Shown: positions 41,725-51,501 of the stretch, one piece after another
Numbering within the stretch: position 1 is the first letter of the stretch
Layout: each line of letters starts with the position of its first letter
Source of the DNA: DASWJZ01 sp963805325
GTDB taxonomy: Bacteria; Pseudomonadota; Alphaproteobacteria; Rhizobiales; Afifellaceae
Assembly (NCBI GenBank): GCA_963805325.1
Contig: CAWDTS010000004.1
Span: 62,001 to 126,000 of the forward strand
Reading direction: 5' to 3'
Length of the DNA: 64,000 nt
Program-made: the position numbers and the translations under genes
The notes under the pieces: generated by a model
Seen by the model: only the letters and a program-made list of their open reading frames with translations
What the model was told of the DNA's origin: nothing
The model's database searches: none

Positions 41725-44283
41725 TCATTCGCTGAGCAGCCGCTCCAGATAGTCGAGCTCGTAGCGCGGGCGGGTGCGCTCGCCGAGGCGCTGGCGAATT
41801 GCCTCAAGGATGCGGCGCGCGCGCTCTACGTCGATCTCGTCCGGCACCTTCACCGTCTGGCCCAGATCGGGACCCTCGGTACGCTGCGGCCGGCCGAGCG
41901 GATCGCGATCGCCGGAGCTGCGGGCGCCCATCTGCTGACCCTGATTGCCGGGCTGCTGCGCGTACATCTGCTGCATCATCCCCTGCAGCCCCTGGCGCAG
42001 CGCGTCGAGCGCTTCGCCCTGGTAGCCGTAGGCATCGCCGGGGGACTGGGCGCCGAGCGACCTGGTCGCGTCGCCCATCGCACGGCCGGCGCGGCCGAGC
42101 GAGCGCCCGAGCTCATCGCCCGGCTGATCGCCCTGACCGTTCTGCCCCTGCTGGCCCTGGCCCTGGTCGCCCTGTTGTCCCTGCTGCCCCTGCATGTCCT
42201 TGAGGAGCTTCTGGAGACGCTCGGCAAGTTGCGACTGGCCCTCCTTCAGCTGCTGCATCAACTGGTCCAGCTGTTCCTGCGTCAACGGTCCCTGATCGCT
42301 CTTCTGCCCGCTGCGATCGCCCGGACGGCGGCCCTGGTTCAGCTGGAAGGTGTCGTCCATCAGCCGCTGCTGCTCGCGCATCATCTGCGCAAGCTCGTCC
42401 ATCTGGCGCATCGCCTCCTGATCCATCGGCGTCGACTGACCCTGCTGAGCGGATTGCAGGTTATCGAGCATCTGCTGCAACTGGCTCAGGAGCTCGCGCG
42501 CGGCATTACGGTCGCCGAGCTTGGCCAGGTTCTCGATACGGTCGAGGAGGTTCTGGATGTCCTGGTTGGAGAGCGTCTGCATGTCCTGGTTCGACGGCAT
42601 CTGCGGGACGTTCTGCATGCCGTGCTGCGCCATCTCCGCCATATAGCTCTGCAGGAATTCCTGCATGGCCTGGCGGAGATCCTGCATGAGGCGCGCGATC
42701 TCCTCCTCGGAGGCGCCGTTCTCAAGCGCCTGTTCGAGCGCCTGGCGGGCGGCGTTCAGCCGCTCCTCGGCGTCCGACATGTTGCCGTCCTCGATGTTGC
42801 GCGCCATCGACCAGAGATAATCGAGCACACCGCGCAGGTCGTCGTCGCTGCGGGCGTTGACGAGCATCCGATAGCCGAAGCGTAGCCCGAGATAGACGCC
42901 GGAATCGGTGAGCTTCTCCGGCGCGATGGTGAGTGCGTCGAGGGCGGTGGCGACGATCTTCCGCTTGTTGGCGTCGAGCGCGAGGATCTGGCGCTGCTCG
43001 ACGAGGGCGCGCGCCAGCGGGTTGTAGAACGGTCGCGCCGGGAGCGTCATGACGCCTTTGTCGGTCGGACGCGCCTCCTGTCCGGCGGCGTCCCGCACGA
43101 CGGCGTCGGCCTCAACCTCAAGGCCGGCGTATGGATTCGCCTCGAGCCGTCCGTCGACGCGCGCCGTTCCGTCGCGCGCCTGGCTGCGCTCGATCCTGAG
43201 CGAAAGTTTTGGGGGCTCCACGAGCGGGTGCGCATCCGGCGCCTGCGGCTTCGCCGGACGGAACGTGACGGAACCGTCCGTCACGCCGTAATCGTCGGTG
43301 ACGTCGTAGGCGAGCTGGAAGGAGCCGGTGCGGTTCACCGTGAGCGGCCCGCGCGCGATCGTCGGCGGGCGGTCCTCGATAATGTGCATGACGTAGGAGG
43401 TCTTGGTTTCGCCTTCGGCGATCTCGACGGTCGCATCCTGGTCGACGACGGCCTCGTAGCTACGGATCACGTCGTCGGATTCGCCAGGACGGCTCTCGAC
43501 CGTCGGCGTCAGCGCATTCGCTCCGGCGGCGTTGGCAAGCGTCACCTGAGTCGGGGCGCGTGAGACGACGCGGACCGAGAGCTTGCTGCCCTCCGGAACG
43601 CTGATCGGTGCTGCAGCGGCGTCGTCGCGGCGCGACAGGAAGACCGGCGCCTGATGCGTGTAGGCGGGCGGATCGATCCAGGCGTCGACGCGGGCGGCGG
43701 CGGGCGCTCCCGCAGCCGCCACCGGCGAGAAGGCCTCCGTCAGCCGCGTCGTCCACTCGCCCCAGCCGACGGCAAAGGCCAGGACCAGGAGGATCGGCAC
43801 GGCGAAGCGCAGCGCGTTCGGGTCGCGCGTCGCCATGTCCGGATGCGGCGTGCCGGCGCGGAGGTTTTTGAGCGAGGCATAAAGACGCGCCTGCTCGGCC
43901 GCCCAGAGCGCCTTTGCGGCCGCGTCGTCGGCGACCGCAGATATGGTGTCGCTCAGGCCGCGCGCCGGCCGGTGCGGCAGGTCGGAAACGTGCTCCACCC
44001 GGCGCATCGCGTCGGCGCGCCCGGGAAGTCTGAAGCGCGCAAGCCGGAGCAGGCCGGCGAGAAGGGCGAGGCCGAGAAGAGCCAGCGTTGCAAGCCGCAG
44101 CCAGTCGCTGCCGAGACGCCAATAGCCGAGCCAGGAAAGGACGACAAAGGCACCGAGAACCGTGATGACCGGGACAAGCCGCGGCCACAACTCTTCAACG
44201 CCAAGCGAAAGCTGCGCGCGGCGGATCGCGCGTTCGAGGCGGTTGAGCTTGCGGTCGGCGTTCAGCCGGGGGCTCGATGGCAT
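41725..44283 (-). CDS. DUF4175 (TIGR02302) membrane protein with Gln-rich region
   Basis: An 852-residue protein. Two to three N-terminal membrane segments (near residues 36-80, LVPVITVLGAFVVLSWLGYW) are followed by a large probably periplasmic region with repeats of beta-sheet character, then a long helical stretch rich in Gln and Met (about residues 500-760), including GQQGQQGDQGQGQQGQNGQ, ending in ARRILEAIRQRLGERTRP. The family is restricted largely to Rhizobiales and lies next to lysA; its role in the envelope is unknown. The Gln-rich tract is low complexity. Confidence 0.88.
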   Translation of the reverse strand: MPSSPRLNADRKLNRLERAIRRAQLSLGVEELWPRLVPVITVLGAFVVLSWLGYWRLGSDWLRLATLALLGLALLAGLLRLARFRLPGRADAMRRVEHVSDLPHRPARGLSDTISAVADDAAAKALWAAEQARLYASLKNLRAGTPHPDMATRDPNALRFAVPILLVLAFAVGWGEWTTRLTEAFSPVAAAGAPAAARVDAWIDPPAYTHQAPVFLSRRDDAAAAPISVPEGSKLSVRVVSRAPTQVTLANAAGANALTPTVESRPGESDDVIRSYEAVVDQDATVEIAEGETKTSYVMHIIEDRPPTIARGPLTVNRTGSFQLAYDVTDDYGVTDGSVTFRPAKPQAPDAHPLVEPPKLSLRIERSQARDGTARVDGRLEANPYAGLEVEADAVVRDAAGQEARPTDKGVMTLPARPFYNPLARALVEQRQILALDANKRKIVATALDALTIAPEKLTDSGVYLGLRFGYRMLVNARSDDDLRGVLDYLWSMARNIEDGNMSDAEERLNAARQALEQALENGASEEEIARLMQDLRQAMQEFLQSYMAEMAQHGMQNVPQMPSNQDMQTLSNQDIQNLLDRIENLAKLGDRNAARELLSQLQQMLDNLQSAQQGQSTPMDQEAMRQMDELAQMMREQQRLMDDTFQLNQGRRPGDRSGQKSDQGPLTQEQLDQLMQQLKEGQSQLAERLQKLLKDMQGQQGQQGDQGQGQQGQNGQGDQPGDELGRSLGRAGRAMGDATRSLGAQSPGDAYGYQGEALDALRQGLQGMMQQMYAQQPGNQGQQMGARSSGDRDPLGRPQRTEGPDLGQTVKVPDEIDVERARRILEAIRQRLGERTRPRYELDYLERLLSE

Positions 44284-44391
44284 CGATTCATCATAGACTT
44301 GTTCGGTCTACGTAGCACGCGCCCGCAGAATGGCCAGACAAAGGCGCGTGAGACCCACTGCAAGGCGCATGCCGAAGCCCCGACCGCGATC

Positions 44392-45450
44392 CTACTGGTG
44401 TTGCGGCTCAGTGCCCTTGTCCGGGAACTTCGCGAGCGGATTCTCTCCCGGTTTCAGGCTGTTCAAATAGTCTTCCGTAAAATCCATCTTTATTTCCGTC
44501 CACAATGGTTTGTGATCGGACATCTGCCAAGTGCGCCATTTCTTGTAGGCAGACGGATCGGTTTTGATCGCCTTCCCCGTCTTCGACTTCATGAAGGGCT
44601 TGTAGACGGCATAGTCTTCAACATCGCGGAACACATAGTTCTGCCACTGAAAGACCCCCGCACTTGCGATTTCCACCTGCCTTTGGGATTCGCGCAAGGC
44701 GATCTGGTCGTAGTGATTGACCGAGGCGATCGCCGTTGGATCGTGAAGCTCGGGCGGAACGGTGAAGCCGCCGTTCACAAAAGCATCCATTGTGGGATCG
44801 CCCGCCTTCAGAATGTTGAAATCGCCTAACAGAATATACGTCGCCCCGTCTTTCTTCTGGCGCTCGGTGAAGAACCTCGTGAGGTTGGAAATCTCGGCTA
44901 TGCGTTGCTTGGTGTCACTGGCCGAGCCATAGTAGATATGAACCGTGCATATGTTGAATTTGAACCACCCGGCCTGGAATGCGACGAGATAGGGCGTGCG
45001 GTTGAACTGCGGGACGGGCTTTCCCTTCTTCTCCGGCAGCACGACCTCGCCGGCGAGATTCCTGAATAAAATCTTGCGCGTGTCGTAGACGAAAGCGAGA
45101 CGCTCCCTATTGCCGCTCTGGTCGGTGACGAGATAGCTCCAATGTGGACCGAGTAGACGCATCAGCTTCTCGAATTCCCGCAGGTCTTCGTTGACCTCCT
45201 GCACCGCGACCAGATCGAATGCGGAAATAATCTCCGCGATATAGAGCAGCAACTCGTCAAGGCGCGGCGAGGGGTTGAATCCGTGGCCGCCGAAGTCGCG
45301 GATGTTCCAGGTCGCAAGGTGAAATGAGGTCTGCTTGCTCGCTTTGCTCACGTCCTTGCGAAGCCCGGCGCGGAGCGCGACCAGCCGGTCGATCGCGCGC
45401 TCCTTGGCTGCGTCGTCTTTCCAAAAGCGGATGCCCGAATATTGCACCAT
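44392..45450 (-). CDS. Endonuclease/exonuclease/phosphatase-fold protein, atypical composition
   Basis: A 352-residue protein. Fold motifs are ATWNIRDFGGHGFN (DNase I-like strand), AVQEVNEDLREFEKL with the metal-binding glutamate, ILLGDFNILKAGD and MSDHKPLWTEI, the conserved Asp/Asn and final Asp-His. There is no signal peptide. Substrate (nucleic acid, phospho-lipid or phosphoprotein) is unknown. Composition is lower in G+C than its surroundings: line 44461-44520 has 23 of 60 G/C. It interrupts a gene order otherwise conserved in Rhizobiales (lysA next to DUF4175), which suggests insertion by transfer. ATG 45450 follows GGGAG. Confidence 0.9.
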   Translation of the reverse strand: MVQYSGIRFWKDDAAKERAIDRLVALRAGLRKDVSKASKQTSFHLATWNIRDFGGHGFNPSPRLDELLLYIAEIISAFDLVAVQEVNEDLREFEKLMRLLGPHWSYLVTDQSGNRERLAFVYDTRKILFRNLAGEVVLPEKKGKPVPQFNRTPYLVAFQAGWFKFNICTVHIYYGSASDTKQRIAEISNLTRFFTERQKKDGATYILLGDFNILKAGDPTMDAFVNGGFTVPPELHDPTAIASVNHYDQIALRESQRQVEIASAGVFQWQNYVFRDVEDYAVYKPFMKSKTGKAIKTDPSAYKKWRTWQMSDHKPLWTEIKMDFTEDYLNSLKPGENPLAKFPDKGTEPQHQ

Positions 45451-45564
45451 CGCCGGCTCCCTTTGCCCACGCGCGTGCCGTCGACGCGGCGGCATGACAG
45501 ATGGATGCACGTCAAGGTGTCATTTACAACACGCAGAAAGTGAAAGATGTCGGCGGGCGCATCT

Positions 45565-46827
45565 CTAGGCCAGCCAATCCGGCAGGCGGTCGAGGCCGAT
45601 CAATTCCTCAAAGGTCTGGCGCGGGCGAACGACCGCGAAGCGATCGTCCTTCACCAGCACTTCCGGGACGAGAAGACGAGAATTGTAGGTGCCGGCCTGC
45701 ACTGCGCCGTAGGCACCGGCCGAATAGATGGCGAGGAGATCACCCTCGTTGGGCTGGGGAAGCGCCCGTCCGCGTGCGAAGAAATCGCCGGTCTCGCAGA
45801 TCGGACCGACGATATCGCAGACGATCTCGGCCGCATCGCCGGTGCGGACCGGGCCTATGCGGTGATAGGCGTCGTAGAGGGTCGGGCGGACGAGGTCATT
45901 CATCGCCGCATCGACAATCACGAAGGTGCGGTCGCCGCCTTCTTTCACATAGATCACAGCCGTGACGAGTATCCCGGCATTGCCGGCGATCAGCCGCCCC
46001 GGCTCGAAGAGCACGCGGCAGCCGATCTTGTTCATGTGCTTCCTTACCGTCTCCGCGTAGGCGGTCGGAAGCGGCGGGGCCGCCACGTCGTCGCGGTAGG
46101 GGATACCGAGCCCGCCACCGAGGTCGACGTGTTCGATGACGTGCCCGTCGGCGCGGAGATCGACGACGAGATCGGAGATCAGCCGGAAAGCGTTGTCGAA
46201 GGGCTGAAGCTCGGTGAGCTGGCTGCCGATATGCGCATCGATTCCGACCACGCGGAGTCCCGGAAGCGAAGCGGCCTCGGTTAAGACCTCGCGGGCGCGC
46301 GCATAGGGAATGCCGAACTTGTCCTCCTTGCGCCCGGTGGAGATTTTCGCGTGCGTCTTTGCGTCGACGTCCGGATTGATGCGGAGCGAGACCCGCGCCT
46401 TCGCGCCGCGTGAAGTGGCAAGCTCGGAGAGAAGTCGGAGCTCGCCCTCCGATTCCACGTTGAAGCAGAGGATGCCGCTGTCGAGGCCGAAGGCCAGCTC
46501 GCGCGCGGTCTTGCCGACGCCGGAGAAGACGATCTTCTCCGCCGGGACGCCGGCGGCAAGCGCGCGACGCAGCTCGCCCTCCGACACTACGTCGGCGCCG
46601 GCGCCGAGCTTTGCGAGCGTCGCAATGACCGCCTGGTTGGAGTTCGCCTTCAGCGAGTAGCAGATCATGTGATCGAGGCCGGCGAACGCCTCGTCGAAGA
46701 CGCGGTAATGCCGCGTCAGCGTCGCGGTCGAATAGCAGTAGAAGGGCGTGCCGATGGCTTCCGCGATCGCCGGCACCGGCACGCTCTCGGCGTGGAGCAC
46801 GCCCTCTCGGTGCGCGAAATGGTGCAA
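45565..46827 (-). CDS. lysA: Diaminopimelate decarboxylase
   Basis: A 420-residue PLP enzyme that makes L-lysine from meso-diaminopimelate. The cofactor lysine is in MICYSLKANSNQAVI, the glycine-rich phosphate loop in HVDLGGGLGIPY and the active-site CETGDFFARGR near the C-terminus. It starts at TTG 46827. The lptM-like lipoprotein gene lies directly upstream, ending 9 bp before the lysA start. Confidence 0.96.
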   Translation of the reverse strand: MHHFAHREGVLHAESVPVPAIAEAIGTPFYCYSTATLTRHYRVFDEAFAGLDHMICYSLKANSNQAVIATLAKLGAGADVVSEGELRRALAAGVPAEKIVFSGVGKTARELAFGLDSGILCFNVESEGELRLLSELATSRGAKARVSLRINPDVDAKTHAKISTGRKEDKFGIPYARAREVLTEAASLPGLRVVGIDAHIGSQLTELQPFDNAFRLISDLVVDLRADGHVIEHVDLGGGLGIPYRDDVAAPPLPTAYAETVRKHMNKIGCRVLFEPGRLIAGNAGILVTAVIYVKEGGDRTFVIVDAAMNDLVRPTLYDAYHRIGPVRTGDAAEIVCDIVGPICETGDFFARGRALPQPNEGDLLAIYSAGAYGAVQAGTYNSRLLVPEVLVKDDRFAVVRPRQTFEELIGLDRLPDWLA

Positions 46828-46836
46828 GACGGAACC

Positions 46837-47073
46837 CTAGATAAGGAAATCAAGGATGAAGTGCTTCTGAGGCGATTTCGCCGGCGGCGTCGTCGCCTTG
46901 CCATCGCTGTCTGAGCCCGGGTCGAGGGGCGACAGGCCGCTGCCGGGGGCGGCCTCGGTCTGCGGCGCCGTGGCGGCCGGCGTTGCGCCGGGCGCGTCGA
47001 GGCTGCCGCGACGTCCGCAGCCGGCGAGCGCGAGAACAGCGATGAGGGCAATGACGAGCGTGCGGCGGGGCAT
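46837..47073 (-). CDS. lptM: Small lipoprotein (LptM-like)
   Basis: A 78-residue lipoprotein. The signal peptide MPRRTLVIALIAVLALAGC has a clear lipobox LAGC. The mature part is a Pro/Ala-rich spacer and ends in PQKHFILDFLI, the conserved C-terminal motif of the LptM-type lipoproteins that sit between argH and lysA in proteobacteria. LptM assists maturation of the LptD lipopolysaccharide translocon in E. coli. Confidence 0.85.
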   Translation of the reverse strand: MPRRTLVIALIAVLALAGCGRRGSLDAPGATPAATAPQTEAAPGSGLSPLDPGSDSDGKATTPPAKSPQKHFILDFLI

Positions 47074-47094
47074 GAGGTTTCCGTTCGCGCCGGA

Positions 47095-48528
47095 CTATAG
47101 CGGACGCGGCCGGCTGCGCACGCCGTTTCTTGCCGGGCTTTTTGCCTCGGCCGCGAGCCGCTTCGTCCAGTCGCGCGCGGCCTTCCTGACGTTCTTCGGC
47201 GCCGTGCCGCCCTCGCTCCCGCGGCTTGCGACGGACGCCTCGACGGACAGCACGTCGAACACCTTCGCGCTAATCGCCGGATGGACGGCCTTCAGCGCTT
47301 CGAGCGGCATGTCGGAGAGCGCGATCTTCCGCCGTGCCGCCTCGGCGACGATCGTTCCGGTCACGTGGTGCGCATCGCGGAACGGCAGGTCGGCTTCCCG
47401 TACGAGCCAGTCGGCGAGGTCGGTCGCGGTCGAATAACCGAGGCCGGCGGCCTCGCGCATTACGGCGGCATCCGGCTCCATGTCCTTCACCATCCCGGTC
47501 ATCGCGGCGAGTGCCAGCGAGAGATTCGGAAGGGCGTCGAAGACCTGCTCCTTGTCTTCCTGCATGTCCTTCGAATAAGCGAGCGGCAGGCCCTTCATGA
47601 CGATGAAGAGCGCGGTCAGCGACCCGACGATGCGTCCCGACTTCGCTCGGACGAGCTCCGCGGCATCGGGGTTGCGCTTCTGCGGCATGATCGAGGAGCC
47701 GGTGGTGAAGCGGTCGGAGAAGCGCACGAAGCCGAACTGTGCGGAGCACCAGAGCACGATCTCCTCGGCGAAGCGCGAAAGATGGATGGCGCAGATCGAA
47801 GCGGCGGCGAGCGCCTCCAGCGCGAAGTCGCGGTCGGAGACGGCGTCGAGCGAGTTCGCCGACGGCCGGTCGAATCCGAGAGATTTGGCGGTCGCCTTTC
47901 TGTCGATCGGGAAGGCAGTGCCGGCGAGCGCCGCCGCGCCGAGCGGCGACTCGTTCAGCCGGCGGCGCGCATCGGCGAAACGCCCGCGATCGCGCGCGAA
48001 CATCTCCACGTAGGCGAGAAGATGATGGCCGAAGGTGATCGGCTGCGCGCTTTGAAGATGCGTGAAGCCCGGCATCACAGTACTGGCATGCGCCTCGGCC
48101 TTCTCGGCGAGCGCCGTCTGCAGCGCGCGCAGCAAGGCGTCGATCGCGTCGATCGCGTCGCGCACCCAGAGGCGAAGGTCGGTCGCGACCTGGTCGTTTC
48201 TGGAGCGCGCAGTATGCAGGCGGCCGGCGGGCTCGCCGACGATCGCCTTCAGCCGCGATTCCACGTTCATGTGGATGTCTTCGAGCGCGCGCGAAAAGTT
48301 GAAGCGGCCCTCGGCGATCTCTGACGCGATCTTGTCCAGACCCGCGACGATTTGCTTCGCATCCGCGGCCGAAATGATGCCTTGATCGGCCAGCATTTGC
48401 GCGTGGGCACGCGAGCCCGCTATGTCATGCGGAGCGAGCGCCCGGTCGAAGTCGATCGAGGCGTTGATCTCTTCCATGATGGCATCGGGGGCCTCGGAGA
48501 AGCGTCCGCCCCACATCTTGTTCTTCAT
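47095..48528 (-). CDS. argH: Argininosuccinate lyase
   Basis: A 477-residue fumarase/aspartase-superfamily enzyme that splits argininosuccinate to arginine and fumarate. The signature GSSIMPQKRNPD carries the mobile catalytic serine, with TARSRNDQVATDL and MPGFTHLQSAQPITFGHHL upstream. It is divergent from the TlpA-like gene and followed by lptM and lysA on the same strand. Confidence 0.97.
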   Translation of the reverse strand: MKNKMWGGRFSEAPDAIMEEINASIDFDRALAPHDIAGSRAHAQMLADQGIISAADAKQIVAGLDKIASEIAEGRFNFSRALEDIHMNVESRLKAIVGEPAGRLHTARSRNDQVATDLRLWVRDAIDAIDALLRALQTALAEKAEAHASTVMPGFTHLQSAQPITFGHHLLAYVEMFARDRGRFADARRRLNESPLGAAALAGTAFPIDRKATAKSLGFDRPSANSLDAVSDRDFALEALAAASICAIHLSRFAEEIVLWCSAQFGFVRFSDRFTTGSSIMPQKRNPDAAELVRAKSGRIVGSLTALFIVMKGLPLAYSKDMQEDKEQVFDALPNLSLALAAMTGMVKDMEPDAAVMREAAGLGYSTATDLADWLVREADLPFRDAHHVTGTIVAEAARRKIALSDMPLEALKAVHPAISAKVFDVLSVEASVASRGSEGGTAPKNVRKAARDWTKRLAAEAKSPARNGVRSRPRPL

Positions 48529-48553
48529 GGTCCCTCGTCAGGAGGCGCTATCA

Positions 48554-49222
48554 ATGGCCGAAAGGCAAAAAGGCTCGAGTGGACGGGTCCGCCTGGTGGT
48601 GGCCGGGGTCGTCGTCGTGGCCGCCCTCTCGGCGGGGATATACGTGACGCTCACGGGCCAACGCAACGGCACGGCGTCGGTCGCCTGCGCGCCGTCGAAG
48701 GCGCTCGCGCTTTCGCTCGATCCCCTGGCGAAGGGCGAGCTTGCCGCCTTTCAGGTCGCGCGTGAGCCGGAAACGCTGTCGGAGCTCGCCTTTACGGGGC
48801 CGGACGGTCAGGCGATGACGCTTGCCGCGTTCAAGGGCAAGGTGACGCTCGTCAATCTCTGGGCGACCTGGTGCGCCCCCTGCCGCAAGGAGATGCCGGC
48901 GCTCGACCGCCTCGCCGGGGCACTCGGCGGCGACGACTTTGCCGTCGTGCCGGTCTCGATCGACATCGGCGACTCGGGACGGCCGGCCGCCTACCTGCAG
49001 CAGATCGGCGTCAAGAACCTGCCGCTCTACATCGACCAGACGACCGAGATTTTCGAGGGGCTGAAGAAGCAGCATCTGGCGCTCGGGCTTCCGGTGACGG
49101 TGCTTCTTGACCGCAACGGCTGCCGGCTGGGGCACATCAACGGTCCGGCCGAATGGGATAGCGCGGACGGTAAGCGGCTGATCGAAGCGGCAATCGGCGC
49201 GAAATCCACACCGCGGAGCTGA
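48554..49222 (+). CDS. tlpA: TlpA-family thiol:disulfide oxidoreductase
   Basis: A 222-residue membrane-anchored periplasmic thioredoxin. One N-terminal membrane segment (LVVAGVVVVAALSAGIYVT) and a spacer precede the thioredoxin fold with the active site LWATWCAPCRKEMPALD. Rhizobial TlpA reduces Sco and CuA during cytochrome oxidase assembly. ATG 48554 follows AGGAGG. It is divergent from argH, the usual arrangement in the order. Confidence 0.94.
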   Translation: MAERQKGSSGRVRLVVAGVVVVAALSAGIYVTLTGQRNGTASVACAPSKALALSLDPLAKGELAAFQVAREPETLSELAFTGPDGQAMTLAAFKGKVTLVNLWATWCAPCRKEMPALDRLAGALGGDDFAVVPVSIDIGDSGRPAAYLQQIGVKNLPLYIDQTTEIFEGLKKQHLALGLPVTVLLDRNGCRLGHINGPAEWDSADGKRLIEAAIGAKSTPRS

Positions 49223-49237
49223 GCTCGGCGGTTCGGA

Positions 49238-50434
49238 CTAGGCGACGTTGACGAGGCGCGGATAGGGCTGCTGGTCAGGTTCCTCCAGACCGCACTGCAC
49301 GCAGTTCCGGCCATTGACCTTGGCCCGGTAGAGGGCGGCGTCCGCGCGCTCCAACAGTTTCGCGAGGGGGGTGCTGGCGTCGTCGGAGGCCATCACACCG
49401 GCGCTGACGGTCGCCTCGACCGAGCGCCCCTCGATCCTGATGCCGGCTTCCTCGAAAGCCCGGCAGACGCGCTCGGCCGTGCCGCAGCCTTCCTTCAGGT
49501 TGGCGCCCGGCAAGATTGCGAAAAACTCTTCGCCGCCAACGCGGCTCATGAGGTCGCCTGGCCTGAGCGTTTCGCGCGCCACCCTGGCGAAGATGCGGAG
49601 TACCTCGTCTCCGAACGGGTGGCCGAATGTGTCGTTGACCCGCTTGAAGCGGTCGAGGTCGAAGACCGCGACCGCGTAGGGCTCTCCCTGCCGCCGGCAG
49701 CGATCGGCCACGCGTTCGGCCAGCGGCAGAAAAGCGCGGCGGTTGGCGAGGCCGGTCAGAGCGTCGGTCTCGGCATCCTGAAGGTTCTTTCGTTCGCTGC
49801 GCTCCTTCTGAAGCGCGACGAGGAACACGGTCGTTCCGACGACGAAGATCAGCGACTCAAGGTGGATCAGCCCGAAGAAGCTCATGAGCGGCGGCGGCTC
49901 CAGCGCCTGAAGTTCGCCGAGCAGCACCGACGGGATCGCAAGCAGCAGCGCAAAGATGTTGACGGCAATCAGCACGATCAACGGCTTGCGGGCGCGAAGC
50001 ACTTCGACGCGATGCTTTGTGAGCTCCCAAATCGCAGCACATAGATATGCGCTCGCGATCAAGCTGTGGACGGCATTCAAGGCGGCGCTGTATCCGAGAG
50101 CGTCGATCGGACCAGCCGCCGCAAGCCAGAGAGCCGGACCCGCGGCGCAGACCAGCCAGCGGATGGGGCTTCCGTAAAACGATCGGATGCCTGACCAGAG
50201 CAACGCCGTCGAGACGATGATCAGCGTCAGGCCAAGGCCGTAGAGAAACCCGACGTGATTGACGAATCCGATTGCGAGCAAGGCGACCGCGGTGCCGAGC
50301 GCCAAATCGGCAGCCGCCCACCACAGAACGGCCGGCTGGCGGTTCTCCCACCAGGTAAGGATGAGAAAGGCGCCACAGAGCTGGCTCACAAACGCGCTGG
50401 TGAGCATCAAAGTGGGCATGTCTGGTGCCATCGA
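49238..50434 (-). CDS. GGDEF diguanylate cyclase with multi-pass membrane sensor
   Basis: A 398-residue protein. The first 200 residues hold about six hydrophobic segments that form an integral sensor with no known ligand. The GGDEF domain begins near DAETDALTGLANRRAF and has VFDLDRFKRVNDTFGHPFGD, then RPGDLMSRVGGEEFFAI, where GGEEF is the catalytic loop and RPGD, five residues before it, the product-inhibition site. It makes c-di-GMP and should be feedback-inhibited. ATG 50434 was chosen; an in-frame TTG at 50452 would add six residues. Confidence 0.93.
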   Translation of the reverse strand, partial: SMAPDMPTLMLTSAFVSQLCGAFLILTWWENRQPAVLWWAAADLALGTAVALLAIGFVNHVGFLYGLGLTLIIVSTALLWSGIRSFYGSPIRWLVCAAGPALWLAAAGPIDALGYSAALNAVHSLIASAYLCAAIWELTKHRVEVLRARKPLIVLIAVNIFALLLAIPSVLLGELQALEPPPLMSFFGLIHLESLIFVVGTTVFLVALQKERSERKNLQDAETDALTGLANRRAFLPLAERVADRCRRQGEPYAVAVFDLDRFKRVNDTFGHPFGDEVLRIFARVARETLRPGDLMSRVGGEEFFAILPGANLKEGCGTAERVCRAFEEAGIRIEGRSVEATVSAGVMASDDASTPLAKLLERADAALYRAKVNGRNCVQCGLEEPDQQPYPRLVNVA

Positions 50435-50556
50435 CAGGCGCGATCCGGCCAAGTTGCATCCGGATTCAACCCTATCTGGCGGTTGTACCGTGCTGATTAG
50501 CGCAATCGTGAAAAATTAGCGCTCTTTGCGGCCGGATCACGCCGCGCTGGGAAGAA

Positions 50557-51438
50557 TCAGCGCGTGGGGACGGGCTCTTCGCCGCGATAATCGTAAAAGC
50601 CGCGGCCGGTCTTGCGGCCAAGCCAGCCGGCCTCGACGTATTTCACCAGAAGCGGGCAGGGCCGGTATTTGGAATCGGCGAGGCCGTCGTGCAGTACCTG
50701 CATGATCGACAGGCAGGTATCGAGGCCGATGAAGTCGGCAAGCTGCAGCGGGCCCATCGGATGATGCGCGCCGAGCCGCATCGCCATGTCGATCGCCTCT
50801 ACCGTGCCGACGCCCTCGTAGAGCGTGTAGATCGCCTCGTTGATCATCGGGAGGAGAATGCGGTTCACGATGAAAGCGGGGAAATCCTCCGCCACGGCGA
50901 TCTTCTTGCCGATCTTCGTGGCGAAGGTCTTGGCGGCCTCGAAGGTTTCGTCGTCGGTAGCGATGCCGCGCACCAGCTCCACCAGCTCCATGACCGGCAC
51001 CGGATTCATGAAATGCATGCCGATGAAGCGCTCCGGCCGGTCGGTCGTCGCGGCGAGGCGGGTGATGGAAAGAGAGGAGGTGTTGGTGGCGAGGTAGGCG
51101 CCGGGACGAAGCGAGGGGCAGAGGTCGGCGTAGATCTTGCGCTTTACGGATTCATTCTCGGTGACGGATTCGATGACCAGATCGACGTCGCCGAAGGCAT
51201 CGAGCGACAAAGCGGGTGATATGCGGCCGATCGTCTGTTTTCGCTCCGCTTCGCTGATGCGATCGGAGGCCACCTGGCGCGCGAGGTTGCCGTCGATCGT
51301 GGCGAGCCCGGCGCGCACGCGGTCCTCCGTCACGTCATGCAGGAGCACGTCGTAGCCGGCGAGCGCGCAGACATGGGCGATGCCGTTGCCCATCTGGCCG
51401 GCCCCAACCACCCCTATCTTCTTCATCGTCGCTGCCAT
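50557..51438 (-). CDS. hbd: 3-hydroxybutyryl-CoA dehydrogenase
   Basis: A 293-residue NAD-dependent enzyme that interconverts 3-hydroxybutyryl-CoA and acetoacetyl-CoA. The NAD motif GVVGAGQMGNGIAHVCALAG is at the N-terminus, the catalytic histidine in FIGMHFMNPVPVMELVE, and NRILLPMINEAIYTLYEG lies in the C-terminal domain. GAGGT precedes ATG 51438. It is the last gene after etfB-etfA, a frequent Rhizobiales order, linking acyl-CoA metabolism to electron transfer. Confidence 0.95.
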   Translation of the reverse strand: MAATMKKIGVVGAGQMGNGIAHVCALAGYDVLLHDVTEDRVRAGLATIDGNLARQVASDRISEAERKQTIGRISPALSLDAFGDVDLVIESVTENESVKRKIYADLCPSLRPGAYLATNTSSLSITRLAATTDRPERFIGMHFMNPVPVMELVELVRGIATDDETFEAAKTFATKIGKKIAVAEDFPAFIVNRILLPMINEAIYTLYEGVGTVEAIDMAMRLGAHHPMGPLQLADFIGLDTCLSIMQVLHDGLADSKYRPCPLLVKYVEAGWLGRKTGRGFYDYRGEEPVPTR

Positions 51439-51501
51439 CGATTACCTCGATCGGAACTCGGCTGAGTATCCAGCATATGCGTGGGAATCGGAAGCCGGCG
51501 C

